Part shown: one piece after another, positions 16,663 to 25,201 of the stretch
Numbering within the stretch: the first letter of the stretch is position 1
Layout of the letters: the number at the start of each line of letters is the position of its first letter
Origin: Calditrichales bacterium MX18-03
GTDB lineage: Bacteria > Bacillota > Clostridia > Lutisporales > Lutisporaceae
NCBI GenBank assembly: GCA_021083345.1
Contig: JAJGRE010000001.1
Location: 496,001-560,000 of the forward strand
Length of the DNA: 64,000 nucleotides
Direction: 5' to 3'
Notes under the pieces: generated by a model
Seen by the model: only the letters and a program-made list of their open reading frames with translations
What the model was told of the DNA's origin: nothing
Database searches by the model: none
Position numbers and translations under genes: made by a program

Positions 16663-17671
16663 TGGCTCTATTAGATAAAGCTGTTTATGCATTGATTAAC
16701 GGTAAGAAAAATATTAAAGAACCTATTTTTCTAAAGGTGAACAAAACGTTGCTTTTGAGCTGAAAAATTCCTTCTTACCCATGCTGATTTTGCACGATAT
16801 ACGAATTGAATACAATGATTATGTAGCTCAAATGGACTTCATTTTGATTACTCATCAGTTCATCTATGTACTGGAAACGAAGAAGTTGAACGGTGATATT
16901 GAAATAACTGCTGATGGTGATTTTATAAGGTACTTTAAAAACAGCTTTGGAAAGGTCACAAAAAAAGAAGGAATTTATAGTCCTATATCACAAAACACCA
17001 GGCATGTAACTATTCTGAAAGAAATGCTTACCAAGTGTGGACTTATTAAAAATTTCCCGATAAGATCGGCTGTAATTATAGCAAATCCCAAGACTATAAT
17101 AAACAAGACCAAATGCCCGAAAGCAATACAATGCCAGTTGTTTAAATACGATCAACTAACTAACCTTCTAAAAAGAGAACTTGATAAGCTCAAGGATGAA
17201 ATGCACTTTAGAGAAAAACAGATGTACGAGATAGCTGAATTCCTGATGACAAATCATAGACCTATAATCTTTGATAATATGGCAAAGTATTCACTGACAA
17301 ATGCAGACTATACAAAAAGCAACCAACCAGCTACCCCTGCTCCTCAACCAACGCCGAAAACTCCTATCGTAGAGCCAGAAAAACCAATAAAAGAAGCTCC
17401 CGTTATAGCTGAAACTGCGGCATGCATTGAAGAAAATTCTGTATGTATTGAAGATACTACTGTTTACAAGGCTTTGAAGGAATATCGGCTGAATATTTCA
17501 AGGGCAGAAAACATCAAGCCCTACTTTATTTTTAATAATGATGAAATGGAATCCATAATTCGGACAAATCCAAAAAGCAAAGCAGAGCTATTGACCTGCA
17601 AGGGTTTTGGGGAGAAGAAATTTGAAAAATATGGTGATGCCATTCTAGAGATTTTAAGAAAAAATCAGTAA
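16663..17671 (+). pseudogene. NERD-HRDC domain protein, frameshifted near its start
   Basis: From a TTG start after GGGGGGG the protein reads ALLDKAVYALINGKKNIKEP. It then leaves frame at the T run 16726-16730 and continues in the next frame as SKGEQNVAFELKNSFLPMLI into an intact 296-residue frame. One extra T would rejoin them. The long part holds the NERD nuclease-related domain (DFILITHQFIYVLETKKLNG, about residues 1-110 of that frame), a proline-rich linker and a C-terminal HRDC domain (KPYFIFNNDEM... LLTCKGFGEKKFEKYGDAIL). NERD proteins are linked to nucleic-acid processing, but their role is poorly defined. Pseudogene or sequencing error cannot be told apart here. Confidence 0.7.
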
Positions 17672-17678
17672 AAATTAA

Positions 17679-17750
17679 GTGCCCGACACGATGTTTATGC
17701 GGTTATTGTATGTTTTTCCTAAACAACCAGCAAAACTTCGTGCCTGGCAC
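17679..17750. repeat. long imperfect inverted repeat (GTGCC...GGCAC type)
   Basis: Arms 17679-17691 (GTGCCCGACACGA) and 17738-17750 (TCGTGCCTGGCAC) pair with two mismatches around a 46-nt loop. It lies between the convergent NERD and ribbon-helix-helix genes and may end transcription from one side. Confidence 0.5.
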
Positions 17751-17924
17751 CTATTCTTCCTTGAATCTCCCTTTTTTTCGCTGCTTCACACATTCGGTTA
17801 GCAGATATTCTATCTGTCCGTTTACAGAGCGGAAATCATCCTCCGCCCATTCAGACAATTCCTTCCAAAGAGATGATGATAACCTCAGAGGTATCTGCTT
17901 TTTTTCCTTCTCCTTGCTTTCCAA
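17751..17924 (-). CDS. small Arc-like ribbon-helix-helix protein
   Basis: 57 residues from a TTG start: MESKEKEKKQIPLRLSSSLW then KELSEWAEDDFRSVNGQIEY and LLTECVKQRKKGRFKEE. The IPLRLSSSLWKELSEWA...SVNGQIEYLL pattern is that of MetJ/Arc-type DNA-binding proteins (beta strand, then two helices). No ATG is available in frame, because a stop lies just upstream. TTG follows AAAGGCGGG at 8-nt spacing and lies 24 bp beyond the SPFH stop, so co-expression with the SPFH gene is likely. Such small proteins are a frequent companion of SPFH genes in Firmicutes; whether it represses its own operon is unknown. Confidence 0.65.
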   Translation of the reverse strand: MESKEKEKKQIPLRLSSSLWKELSEWAEDDFRSVNGQIEYLLTECVKQRKKGRFKEE

Positions 17925-17948
17925 ATCATCATCCCGCCTTTCTGTTCA

Positions 17949-18986
17949 TTAGTACAGTGATCCGCTGTTGACAATAGGCTGTGCGTCTTTGTTCCCACAG
18001 AGTACAACCAGCAGGTTGCTTACCATGGCAGCTTTGCGTTCTTCGTCCAGCTCGACGATGTTATTGTCACTCAGCTTTGCAAGGGCCATTTCCACCATTC
18101 CGACAGCTCCCTCAACGATCATCTGCCTTGCGTCGATTATTGCCGACGCCTGCTGCCTCTGCAGCATCGCCGCAGCTATTTCCGGCGCATATGCCAGATG
18201 CGTTATCCTTGCCTCCAGTATTTCCAGGCCGGCAATTTCCACCTTGCTCTGAATTTCTTCCTTTATCTTCTCTGCTACTTCTTGGCTGCTGCCGCGAAGA
18301 GATTTTTCATTGTCATCATTTGAGGAATCATAGGGATATAATCTTACTATATTTCTGAGCGCCGAATCGCATTGTATGGAAAGATATTCAACATAATTAT
18401 CAACATTAAATACGGCCTTAGCTGTGTTAACGACCTTCCAGATGACCACAATCCCTATGATTATCGGATTACCCAGCTGGTCATTGATCTTTTGCCTATC
18501 ATTGCTCAGGGTCATTGCTTTCAGGGAGATTATCTTTTTCCCGACATGGGCAACTGCAGTCTGCCCTGAAGTCTTGCCCGGCGCTGAAACGCTTTCAACG
18601 GATAAAACCGCTGTAGCAGCAGCCTGAGTTGCTGTATTGACAGCTGAAACAAAAGGGTTCACAAAGAAGAATCCTGCCCCCTTAAGTGTCCCATAGTATT
18701 TCCCGAACAAAGTCAGGACAAGGGCTTCATTAGGTTTAAGAACTTTAAGGCCCATGAACAGAATGGGGCCTACGACAAAGAAATAAACGCAGCTCACTAT
18801 TATCGGAAGCGCCTTTGTAACAAAACCCGCGCCTCTGCCATCGTAACCCAACGCAAAAATAAACAAAACAACAGATGCGACATACAGCACCAAATTCGGG
18901 ATAAGCATCAACATTCCGTTGGTTGATTTCGCCTCTATTTCCCGGTGCTGTACCTGGTTTTCTGCAGACTTCACCTTTTCAGACAT
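17949..18986 (-). CDS. SPFH/band-7 domain membrane protein
   Basis: 345 residues. Two N-terminal membrane helices (about 26-50 and 58-82) are followed by an SPFH (stomatin/prohibitin) domain starting at [20 protein letters not shown], through [20 protein letters not shown] and [21 protein letters not shown] helical C-terminal part rich in Ala, Gln and Glu comes last. Family members form oligomeric rings at the membrane and organise microdomains or protease complexes. Start ATG follows GAAAGGGG. It is followed by the small ribbon-helix-helix gene. Confidence 0.88.
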   Translation of the reverse strand: MSEKVKSAENQVQHREIEAKSTNGMLMLIPNLVLYVASVVLFIFALGYDGRGAGFVTKALPIIVSCVYFFVVGPILFMGLKVLKPNEALVLTLFGKYYGTLKGAGFFFVNPFVSAVNTATQAAATAVLSVESVSAPGKTSGQTAVAHVGKKIISLKAMTLSNDRQKINDQLGNPIIIGIVVIWKVVNTAKAVFNVDNYVEYLSIQCDSALRNIVRLYPYDSSNDDNEKSLRGSSQEVAEKIKEEIQSKVEIAGLEILEARITHLAYAPEIAAAMLQRQQASAIIDARQMIVEGAVGMVEMALAKLSDNNIVELDEERKAAMVSNLLVVLCGNKDAQPIVNSGSLY

Positions 18987-19156
18987 TTTAACTAACCCCT
19001 TTCAAATCTCTATTGATATCTTTTTGATATCATTATCATATTAACTCTCTTTTGTCAGGAAGTCAATAGTACATATTACAATGGGGGTCAGGCAGGCTCA
19101 GAATGACAGATTATTGATATATGATGCTGTAGTACTAGACTGTCATAAAAGTCAGA

Positions 19157-19190
19157 AGCCGGTAATCACAACTGATTGCCGGCTTTTATC
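19157..19190. terminator. bidirectional hairpin between lipoprotein cluster and SPFH gene
   Basis: AGCCGGTAATCA / TGATTGCCGGCT (12 bp, one G-U) with TTTTATCCTTTT after it on the plus strand. It most likely ends the minus-strand transcript of 19201-20278. Confidence 0.6.
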
Positions 19191-19200
19191 CTTTTAAACT

Positions 19201-19422
19201 TTATTTGTTTTCATCCTTCACCTGCGATCCGTCAATTCGACGGCACAACCACCACTTTGAGGTCGCCCACAATTCTGCCATTTTACGGTAAGCGTTGAAG
19301 TCAGAATTGCGTACCATTACTCCATTGCGATCCCAGTCGGTGTTCTTCCATCGGGCTGCCAGAACCCCGTTGGTATCCTGTACAAAGGTATTGCCGGATA
19401 TGGATATTGTAAAAGGTTTCAT
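19201..19422 (-). CDS. hypothetical protein, 73 residues
   Basis: Reads MKPFTISISGNTFVQDTNGV then a tryptophan-rich, charged stretch (ARWKNTDWDRNGVMVRNSDF) and ends DGSQVKDENK. No family, signal peptide or membrane segment was recognised. It lies 58 bp after the lipoprotein gene on the same strand and just before a terminator-like hairpin, so it could be expressed with it. The ribosome binding site (ATAGGC) is weak. It may be a fragment of a larger protein. Confidence 0.35.
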   Translation of the reverse strand: MKPFTISISGNTFVQDTNGVLAARWKNTDWDRNGVMVRNSDFNAYRKMAELWATSKWWLCRRIDGSQVKDENK

Positions 19423-19480
19423 TTGCCTATAATATTCAATTTCGCAGTGTAATTAAGAAACAAAGCAGCTCAACTGCCAC

Positions 19481-20278
19481 TCAATCAAGAACTGTATGAA
19501 TGTCCGGCATTGAGAACCCGTCGCCATAGTTCATGAAAATTTCAAACACCTCACCGTTTCCATCTTGAATACGATATACGAACCTGTTTAGCTCATGGCC
19601 ATAATCAAAATTCACAATTTCTGTTTCACTGAGATCATATTGACGGTAATGCTCAATAAGGCGGTTAGCCTCATCTAAATAGTAACCGGCGTCACCATCG
19701 ATGGACAACCATTGTGAAAGCGCCACAGCGTCTCCTTCTAACAGATAGTTCAAGTAAGCTTCTACCGAACTGTGGCTTTGCCTCCCATAGCGGGACAATG
19801 GGCAGTAAAATCGTGGGTCATCATTTTGAAAGATCATGAATAATGGTACGGACCGGTCCCCATTAGGTCCCCTTCCCGTAATGTCACACTGATAGCTGTC
19901 TGGCATGTTATCTGCAGGGCGCAGGTTCGCAACGGCTATGGCTTGCCTGTCAAATAAAAGGTCGAACATGGCTATCGCGTCTTCTCCATTAGCCAAATCC
20001 TGACCGTTCCTGATGGTATCAACGTACAGTTGAGCCATGCCTTGCGCAGTGTCATGCCGGTTTTGCCGATAAGAATCCATGACGGCTTTTTTATCCAGGG
20101 TGTCGTTTGCAATAAACTTATGATTTGGCTGGGAAGCCGGCATTTTCGGAGTGGCAACTGGTGCGACTTTTGCGGCATCCCCCGGTGAAGACGCTGCTTG
20201 ATTCTCTCCAGCGCTGCATCCCGCCAAAAACAGCATCATAGTAATTACGTACAAAACCCTTTTAAGCTTCATTTTCAT
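19481..20278 (-). CDS. putative lipoprotein of unknown function
   Basis: 265 residues. A signal sequence MKMKLKRVLYVITMMLFLAG is followed by the lipobox cysteine (LAGC), an Ala/Pro/Ser-rich linker (about 25-55) and a globular domain. The domain is rich in acidic and aromatic residues (DTAQGMAQLYVDTIRNGQDL, DNMPDSYQCDITGRGPNGDR). It is expected on the outer face of the cytoplasmic membrane. No catalytic motif was recognised. ATG 20278 follows a GGGGGG site; a longer frame to 20326 adds an improbable N-terminus. Confidence 0.65.
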   Translation of the reverse strand: MKMKLKRVLYVITMMLFLAGCSAGENQAASSPGDAAKVAPVATPKMPASQPNHKFIANDTLDKKAVMDSYRQNRHDTAQGMAQLYVDTIRNGQDLANGEDAIAMFDLLFDRQAIAVANLRPADNMPDSYQCDITGRGPNGDRSVPLFMIFQNDDPRFYCPLSRYGRQSHSSVEAYLNYLLEGDAVALSQWLSIDGDAGYYLDEANRLIEHYRQYDLSETEIVNFDYGHELNRFVYRIQDGNGEVFEIFMNYGDGFSMPDIHTVLD

Positions 20279-20728
20279 ACAACCCCCCACTGCAAATATA
20301 AATAATCCGCCAATCGCATCATGCACATCGTATTTATCTGTACTAGTAACATCTTCTACACCGAGTCATAAACTCCTTTATTTCCTTATTATCTGACAGC
20401 TATAAATAAAAGTTATGTCAGCGGATTCAACATACCAATCCAACCACTGACAGTTTACTTCTGCCCTCAAACCCTCAAAAAAATGTAAAAGGCCTGCAAT
20501 CGTGATTTTTTCTTTATCTATTTTTCTTCGTATCTCCAGTTACCCTGAGTCCTACTTACACAATCAGTACATCTGCGAACCTGTTCTTTTCTGCTATTTC
20601 CTTCAATTCCTTCATCTCTTCCTCAGAGGGAGCCTTCAGGATAGGGCAGCTGATTCTCTCAATCTACAGCGATATTGCAGCAGCAGCTGCAGTCATAAAG
20701 TATCTGGCCGATTTTTCTACCCATTCCA
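20279..20728. other. intergenic region upstream of lipoprotein and Crp remnant
   Basis: No intact gene. The right-hand part (about 20600-20728) may be the decayed middle of the Crp/Fnr-type gene whose C-terminus survives at 20729, but frames are broken and no N-terminal cyclic-nucleotide domain is readable. Confidence 0.4.
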
Positions 20729-20941
20729 TTGAGGCATCCGAGAGCAAAGCTGCCCTATTCGATTAAGGATAATAAAGCGTTCATTGCCGATTTGTTGCAA
20801 ATCAATAAAAGAACGCTCTACAGATATCTCGACAGACTGTCAAAGGAAGGTCTGATCCTGAGAGACCGCCAGGATATTATCATAACTGAGAGCCAGATTG
20901 AAAGAATTGAAAAGCACTTTAATTCAATCCATAATACCTAG
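20729..20941 (+). pseudogene. C-terminal DNA-binding remnant of a Crp/Fnr-family regulator
   Basis: The frame contains YSIKDNKAFIADLLQINKRT then LYRYLDRLSKEGLILRDRQD and ends with IITESQIERIEKHFNSIHNT. This is the winged helix-turn-helix and tail of a Crp/Fnr-type regulator. The roughly 150-residue effector domain that should precede it is missing, and upstream frames are interrupted. No ribosome binding site precedes the first ATG. It is read as a gene remnant rather than a working small regulator. Confidence 0.55.
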
Positions 20942-21104
20942 ACCATTATATGCTATAATTATACTGCAACCCAATTTATCATGTAGTAGGTGATATTAAG
21001 ATTAAGCATGTGCCTGAACCCCTTTAGTCCAGGCTTTTACCTGTGCTCCGAGGGCATGCGGACAGCAAGGTTCCATGGTGGAGCATATTCAGGGAGATGA
21101 AAAA

Positions 21105-22241
21105 ATGAAATCAATAATAAGAAGGATGATACGTATGCTGTTGATCCTATTTTTAGTATTACTTGTCAGTGTGTTTCTTTTTATAGGTGTGTTAATCGCA
21201 CGAAGTCCGGGTAATCCGGAGCCTTTCGTGGATGATAACGGAAAACCGCTTACAGGCAGTATTTCCGAAAAAACCCTTATCAACGTCAATGGGATTCAGC
21301 AAGGGATGTTTATCCGTGGTAAGGATATGACGAAGCCTGTGCTGCTCTTCCTTCACGGGGGACCCGGTATGACGACGTATTCGATTTACCGGAATTATCC
21401 TGCCGTACTGGAGGAATACTTTACCGTGTGTTACTGGGATCAGCGCGGTGCCGGACTTTCGTACAGCTCAGGTATTCCCAGCGAGACAATGACAGTGGAG
21501 CAGTTGATCGCCGACGCAGTGGAAGTAACAAATTACCTTCGCAAGCGTTTTGGTCAGGAAAAGATCTACCTTCTTGGGCACTCGTGGGGAAGCTTTCTGG
21601 GAATCCAGGTGGCGGCAAAAGCGCCTGAGCTCTACCACGCCTACATCGGTATGGCCCAGGTGTCAAACCAGCTTCAATCCGAAAAGCTGGCGTATAAATA
21701 CATGGTGGAGCAGTTCAGGCAGGCAGGAGACAAAAGAATGCTGCAAAAGCTTGAGAAATATCCTATTGATACGATGGACACCTTGCCGGATTCATATAAG
21801 AACATGCGTGACGAGCCGATGCACAAGCTTGGTATCGGGACAACGCATGAGATGAAGTCCGTCATTAGCGGCGTCTTCATCCCCACATGGCAGAGCCGTG
21901 AATACACCTTCGGTGAAAAGGTGAATATATGGCGGGGCAAACTCTTTTCTCAAAAATACTTGTGGGATAAGTTGATAGCAGCAGACTTGACTGCCAAGGT
22001 TCCTAAGCTTGATATTCCAGTTTTTCTGTTCCATGGTAAACATGACTTGACGGTTAACTACACTTTGGCAAAGGACTATCTAGAGAAGCTGCAGGCACCC
22101 CTGAAAGGCTTCTACACCTTCGAGCAGTCTGCTCACAGTCCATTGTATGAAGAACCTGAAAAAGCACAGCTTATTATACAGAACGACGTTCTGGCAGGAG
22201 CATACAGCCTTGCCGACGTAAAAGGAGGGCATCATGAATAA
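21105..22241 (+). CDS. membrane-anchored alpha/beta hydrolase (prolyl aminopeptidase-like)
   Basis: 378 residues with an N-terminal membrane anchor (about 8-32) and an alpha/beta-hydrolase fold. The oxyanion-hole motif is HGGPG, the nucleophile elbow GHSWGS, the acid in HGKHDLTVNY and the catalytic His in EQSAHSP. This pattern matches proline-iminopeptidase-type hydrolases that clip N-terminal proline or related substrates. ATG 21105 follows AGGGAG; the frame also extends ten codons upstream without a site. Its end overlaps the M42 peptidase by 8 bp, so the two peptide-degrading enzymes are co-translated. Confidence 0.85.
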   Translation: MKSIIRRMIRMLLILFLVLLVSVFLFIGVLIARSPGNPEPFVDDNGKPLTGSISEKTLINVNGIQQGMFIRGKDMTKPVLLFLHGGPGMTTYSIYRNYPAVLEEYFTVCYWDQRGAGLSYSSGIPSETMTVEQLIADAVEVTNYLRKRFGQEKIYLLGHSWGSFLGIQVAAKAPELYHAYIGMAQVSNQLQSEKLAYKYMVEQFRQAGDKRMLQKLEKYPIDTMDTLPDSYKNMRDEPMHKLGIGTTHEMKSVISGVFIPTWQSREYTFGEKVNIWRGKLFSQKYLWDKLIAADLTAKVPKLDIPVFLFHGKHDLTVNYTLAKDYLEKLQAPLKGFYTFEQSAHSPLYEEPEKAQLIIQNDVLAGAYSLADVKGGHHE

Positions 22242-23292
22242 AGAATCAAAGGAATTCTTGCTGGACCTGCTTAGTACCCCCTCCCCTTCCGGACGCGAGC
22301 AAGAACTGCAGAGGAAATGGGCAGGCTATGTTGGGCCTTATGCAGATAAGGTAGAAACCGACAATGCAGGCAATGTCATAGGCATTATCAACCCGGATGC
22401 ACAGTTTAAGGTACTGCTTGCCGGGCATTGTGATGAAATCGGCTTCATCATAAACCGGATCGACGATAAAGGATTCCTGTACTTTTCAAAAGTAGGGTAC
22501 ATGAGCCCGAAGCTTGCTCCCGGCATGAAGGTTGAGGTGCTTGGCTTTAAAGGCAATATTATCGGTGTTATAGGTGTTAAGCCAGAACATTTTAATGAAG
22601 AGAAGGATAATATCGACTTTGAGGATTTGTATATCGACTGCGGGGCAAAAAATAAGGAAGAAATGGAGCAATATGTCCGGTTCGGAGACTTTGTAGTATA
22701 CAAAAGGGAGCCGGAGCTTCTGTTGAACGACCGAATAAGCGGCAAAGGCCTTGACAACAAGACGGGTGCCTTTATCGCAGCCGAGGTACTGAAGAATGCT
22801 GCAGGCCGTAATCCCAAGATCGGGCTGTACTGCGCAAGTACTGCATATGAGGAGACCAATACGCAGGGTGCCTTCAGTGCAGGTGTGGGCATCGAGCCGG
22901 ATATGGCCATCATTTGCGATGTAACCTTTGCTACGGACCACCCTGGAATTAACAGAAATAAACATGGCGAGGTTTTTCTTGAAAAAGGTCCTGTCCTGGG
23001 TATAGGGCCTGCGGTCAATATCAGAATCAACGAAATGCTGGAACACACGGCAGAAAAACTGCAGATGAAGCTTCAATATGAGCTTTACGTCAACTCAACC
23101 GGTACTGACGGGGACAAAATCAGATATACCGGAAAAGGGGTGCCGATTGCATTGGTATCCTTGCCGCTTCGATATATGCATTCACCGGTCGAAACAGCCA
23201 GCATCAAGGATATTGAAGAAGAAATCCTGCTTCTGTCCGAGTTCATAGTCAGTCTAACCGGGCAAGAGAGCTTGAAACCGCTGGAGCTATAG
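22234..23292 (+). CDS. M42-family aminopeptidase (glutamyl aminopeptidase/endoglucanase M type)
   Basis: 352-residue dinuclear-metal peptidase. Ligand motifs are in the family order: GHCDEIGF (His and Asp), SGKGLDNKTG (bridging Asp), AYEETNTQGA (catalytic Glu pair), CDVTFATD (Asp) and MHSPVE (terminal His). M42 enzymes form large tetrahedral complexes that trim peptides in the cytoplasm; some were misnamed cellulases. The start overlaps the hydrolase stop, preceded by AAAGGAGG. Confidence 0.92.
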   Translation: MNKESKEFLLDLLSTPSPSGREQELQRKWAGYVGPYADKVETDNAGNVIGIINPDAQFKVLLAGHCDEIGFIINRIDDKGFLYFSKVGYMSPKLAPGMKVEVLGFKGNIIGVIGVKPEHFNEEKDNIDFEDLYIDCGAKNKEEMEQYVRFGDFVVYKREPELLLNDRISGKGLDNKTGAFIAAEVLKNAAGRNPKIGLYCASTAYEETNTQGAFSAGVGIEPDMAIICDVTFATDHPGINRNKHGEVFLEKGPVLGIGPAVNIRINEMLEHTAEKLQMKLQYELYVNSTGTDGDKIRYTGKGVPIALVSLPLRYMHSPVETASIKDIEEEILLLSEFIVSLTGQESLKPLEL

Positions 23293-23301
23293 CCCATGTG
23301 A

Positions 23302-23333
23302 AAGCCTGTAACCTCACTGATTACAGGCTTTTA
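23302..23333. terminator. bidirectional terminator between M42 peptidase and nitroreductase
   Basis: Perfect 10-bp stem AAGCCTGTAA / TTACAGGCTT with a 9-nt loop and TTTAT after it, in the gap between convergent genes. Confidence 0.8.
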
Positions 23334-23357
23334 TGTATACTATTAAACTGCGAATCA

Positions 23358-23924
23358 CTATCTGATATATGTAACACACCCAGGCTTCCTGTCAGGTATA
23401 TCCACTGCTTCTTCATTCTTATATCCAAACACTGCTGAATAGTAGGGCTTATAATCTTCGGGTATTTTCAGCTCTCTCCGCAGATCAGCGCCTTGAGACG
23501 AGCTGAATGCCATCTGTACAAAGTAAATCCAGCATGTCCCCAGCCCCATGGACTCTGCGGCAATCAGCATATTCTGGGTAGACGCAGCGCAATCTGCTTC
23601 CAGAGGTACAAAAGTATTCTGATCACCTGAAACAATGATCAATGTGGGTGCTCCGTACAAGCAGTTGAATTCTTCATTGCTCCCCAACTCGCTTAAATGC
23701 TGGATGCCTGATTGCCTAGCGGCCTCCTTCGCTGCAAGGTTCAGCCTCTCAAGTAGCTCCCTATTCTGCACAACGGTGAAATGCCATGCCTGATCCCCTG
23801 CGTTGGGTGCATGCATCCCCGCTTCCAACACCGCCTGCAGCACTTCTTCCCTTATCTGCTCATTCTTATAATGCCTGATGCTCCTGCGCTGCTTGATGAT
23901 TTGAAGCGTCTCATTTGTCATCAT
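23358..23924 (-). CDS. nitroreductase-family flavoprotein
   Basis: 188 residues with nitroreductase landmarks: the N-terminal RRSIRHYKNEQI FMN-binding arginines, APNAGDQAWHFTVV, and the central AAESMGLGTCWI segment. These FMN enzymes reduce nitro compounds, quinones or similar acceptors with NAD(P)H in the cytoplasm. The start follows GGAGGAATG and lies inside the end of the HxlR regulator gene (14-bp overlap), a classic regulator-target pair. Confidence 0.9.
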   Translation of the reverse strand: MMTNETLQIIKQRRSIRHYKNEQIREEVLQAVLEAGMHAPNAGDQAWHFTVVQNRELLERLNLAAKEAARQSGIQHLSELGSNEEFNCLYGAPTLIIVSGDQNTFVPLEADCAASTQNMLIAAESMGLGTCWIYFVQMAFSSSQGADLRRELKIPEDYKPYYSAVFGYKNEEAVDIPDRKPGCVTYIR

Positions 23925-24285
23925 CCGTACATTCCTCCTCCTGTTGTAATTGCCGGCTTTTCATGATGCTCCCCCAATGCGCAAGCGCTTTGAGGGCGTG
24001 AATAAGGTTTTCTCCGTTTTCGGTCAGTGTATACTCAACTCGGGGCGGCACTTCCATGTATTGCTTTCGGTTGATGATGCCATACTGCTCCAAATCTTTC
24101 AGAGACTGTGTCAGCATCATATTGGTTATCCCATGGATACGTCTTTTTAGCTCATTATACCGCATCGACCCATTCTTGCTCAGCGCCCAGATGATCGGCA
24201 GCCGCCATTTTCCGCCGATCAGGTTCAGGGCAAAGGTCAGCGGGCAGCTGTCAAAGCTGCTTTTGTACAGTGCCTGATCCTCCAT
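23911..24285 (-). CDS. HxlR-family transcriptional regulator
   Basis: 124 residues. HxlR/DUF24 winged helix: an N-terminal Cys (C14 in SFDSCPLTFALNLIGGKW), which in several family members senses reactive electrophiles, then GGKWRLPIIWAL, the recognition region MRYNELKRRIHGITNMMLTQ and the wing VEYTLTENG. It probably controls itself and the nitroreductase that overlaps its 3' end. A 10-bp palindrome lies 29 bp upstream. Confidence 0.9.
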   Translation of the reverse strand: MEDQALYKSSFDSCPLTFALNLIGGKWRLPIIWALSKNGSMRYNELKRRIHGITNMMLTQSLKDLEQYGIINRKQYMEVPPRVEYTLTENGENLIHALKALAHWGSIMKSRQLQQEEECTDDDK

Positions 24286-24313
24286 GCCATCACTCCAATA
24301 CTCAGTTTTTGCT

Positions 24314-24323
24314 TACTTAAGTA
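24314..24323. promoter_or_regulatory. candidate HxlR operator
   Basis: Perfect palindrome TACTTAAGTA in the divergent gap between hxlR and the GNAT gene. The form TACT-N-AGTA resembles known HxlR-family sites. Assignment rests on position and symmetry only. Confidence 0.4.
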
Positions 24324-24420
24324 GAAAATACTGCATACTTGTCATTATCAGTGCTGCTGATATAATGATATCAAAGCTGATTGATCAAGCAAACCTATTT
24401 TTTTCGAAAGGAAGATGCGT

Positions 24421-24963
24421 ATGAGTATCCGGTATGAGGTTCTTTCCGATGACAATATCCTTTGCATCAGGGATCTTTGTAATGCGTTGATGACCTATCA
24501 GAAATCCAAAGCAGCGATACATCCTGAGTGGTTTGACAATATGTCCTTCGAGACCAGGATGATTCCATCTGTCAGAAGCGCTAAAGCCAACTTTGTCATC
24601 GTTGCCATGGAAGGTGATGAAGTAGTCGGCTATGCATACAGCAATATTTGTCCCAAGACTACCTATTCCGGGGGTTTTGCAACGCTTGCACCCGTCAATT
24701 TCTTCGATTTTGATTCTGTCCAAGGTGACGATGTGGGCTGCTTATCCCAGTTTTACATCAAAGAAGGCAGCCGCAGTTCCGGCATCGGTACCGTCTTGTT
24801 CGACAAATCCATGGAGTGGCTGAAGTCCTTTGAGTCGATCCACGATCTGTTTATTTTTGTATCCAACGGAAACGATAACGCATTGAAGTTCTATCTCAAC
24901 AAGGGTTTCAAAATAAGCCACCGGATACTCGACGGATTTATTACAGTGTTGAGGAATATTTAG
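24421..24963 (+). CDS. GNAT-family N-acetyltransferase
   Basis: 180 residues with the GNAT fold. The acetyl-CoA pyrophosphate-binding loop appears as EGSRSSGIGTVLFDKSMEWL, preceded by the beta strand FVIVAMEGDEVVGYAY and followed by NDNALKFYLNKGFKISHRIL. The acceptor is unknown; such genes often encode antibiotic or protein N-acetylation. ATG 24421 is spaced 8 nt from GAAAGGAAG; ATG 24415 is too close to the site. Confidence 0.85.
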   Translation: MSIRYEVLSDDNILCIRDLCNALMTYQKSKAAIHPEWFDNMSFETRMIPSVRSAKANFVIVAMEGDEVVGYAYSNICPKTTYSGGFATLAPVNFFDFDSVQGDDVGCLSQFYIKEGSRSSGIGTVLFDKSMEWLKSFESIHDLFIFVSNGNDNALKFYLNKGFKISHRILDGFITVLRNI

Positions 24964-24993
24964 CCCTTTTCTGTTCGGCAGACCGTTATCAAA

Positions 24994-25027
24994 AGTCAGT
25001 AATTTCAATGGATTACTGGCTTTTTTC
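24994..25027 (+). terminator. terminator of the GNAT gene
   Basis: AGTCAGTAAT / ATTACTGGCT (one G-U) with six T after the stem. Confidence 0.8.
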
Positions 25028-25201
25028 ATTTGGATAAGCCCAGAGTATAAAAGCTGAGTGCATTTTCTAAAGGATATGGGACAAGCACATTTCCGATACT
25101 TAACTGAAAATTAACAAGTTCTAGTCTTAGTTGAAATATAAGGGTGCTAGAATATCAGTAATAAAGTGTTTTGTTGAGATATGTAAAGAGAGGTAAAAAA
25201 A

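Noticed and set aside
25030-25201. Sigma-D flagellar-type promoter before the dCache chemoreceptor
   Set aside because: A CCGATA sequence is present at about 25095 but no TAAA lies at the required 15-bp spacing.
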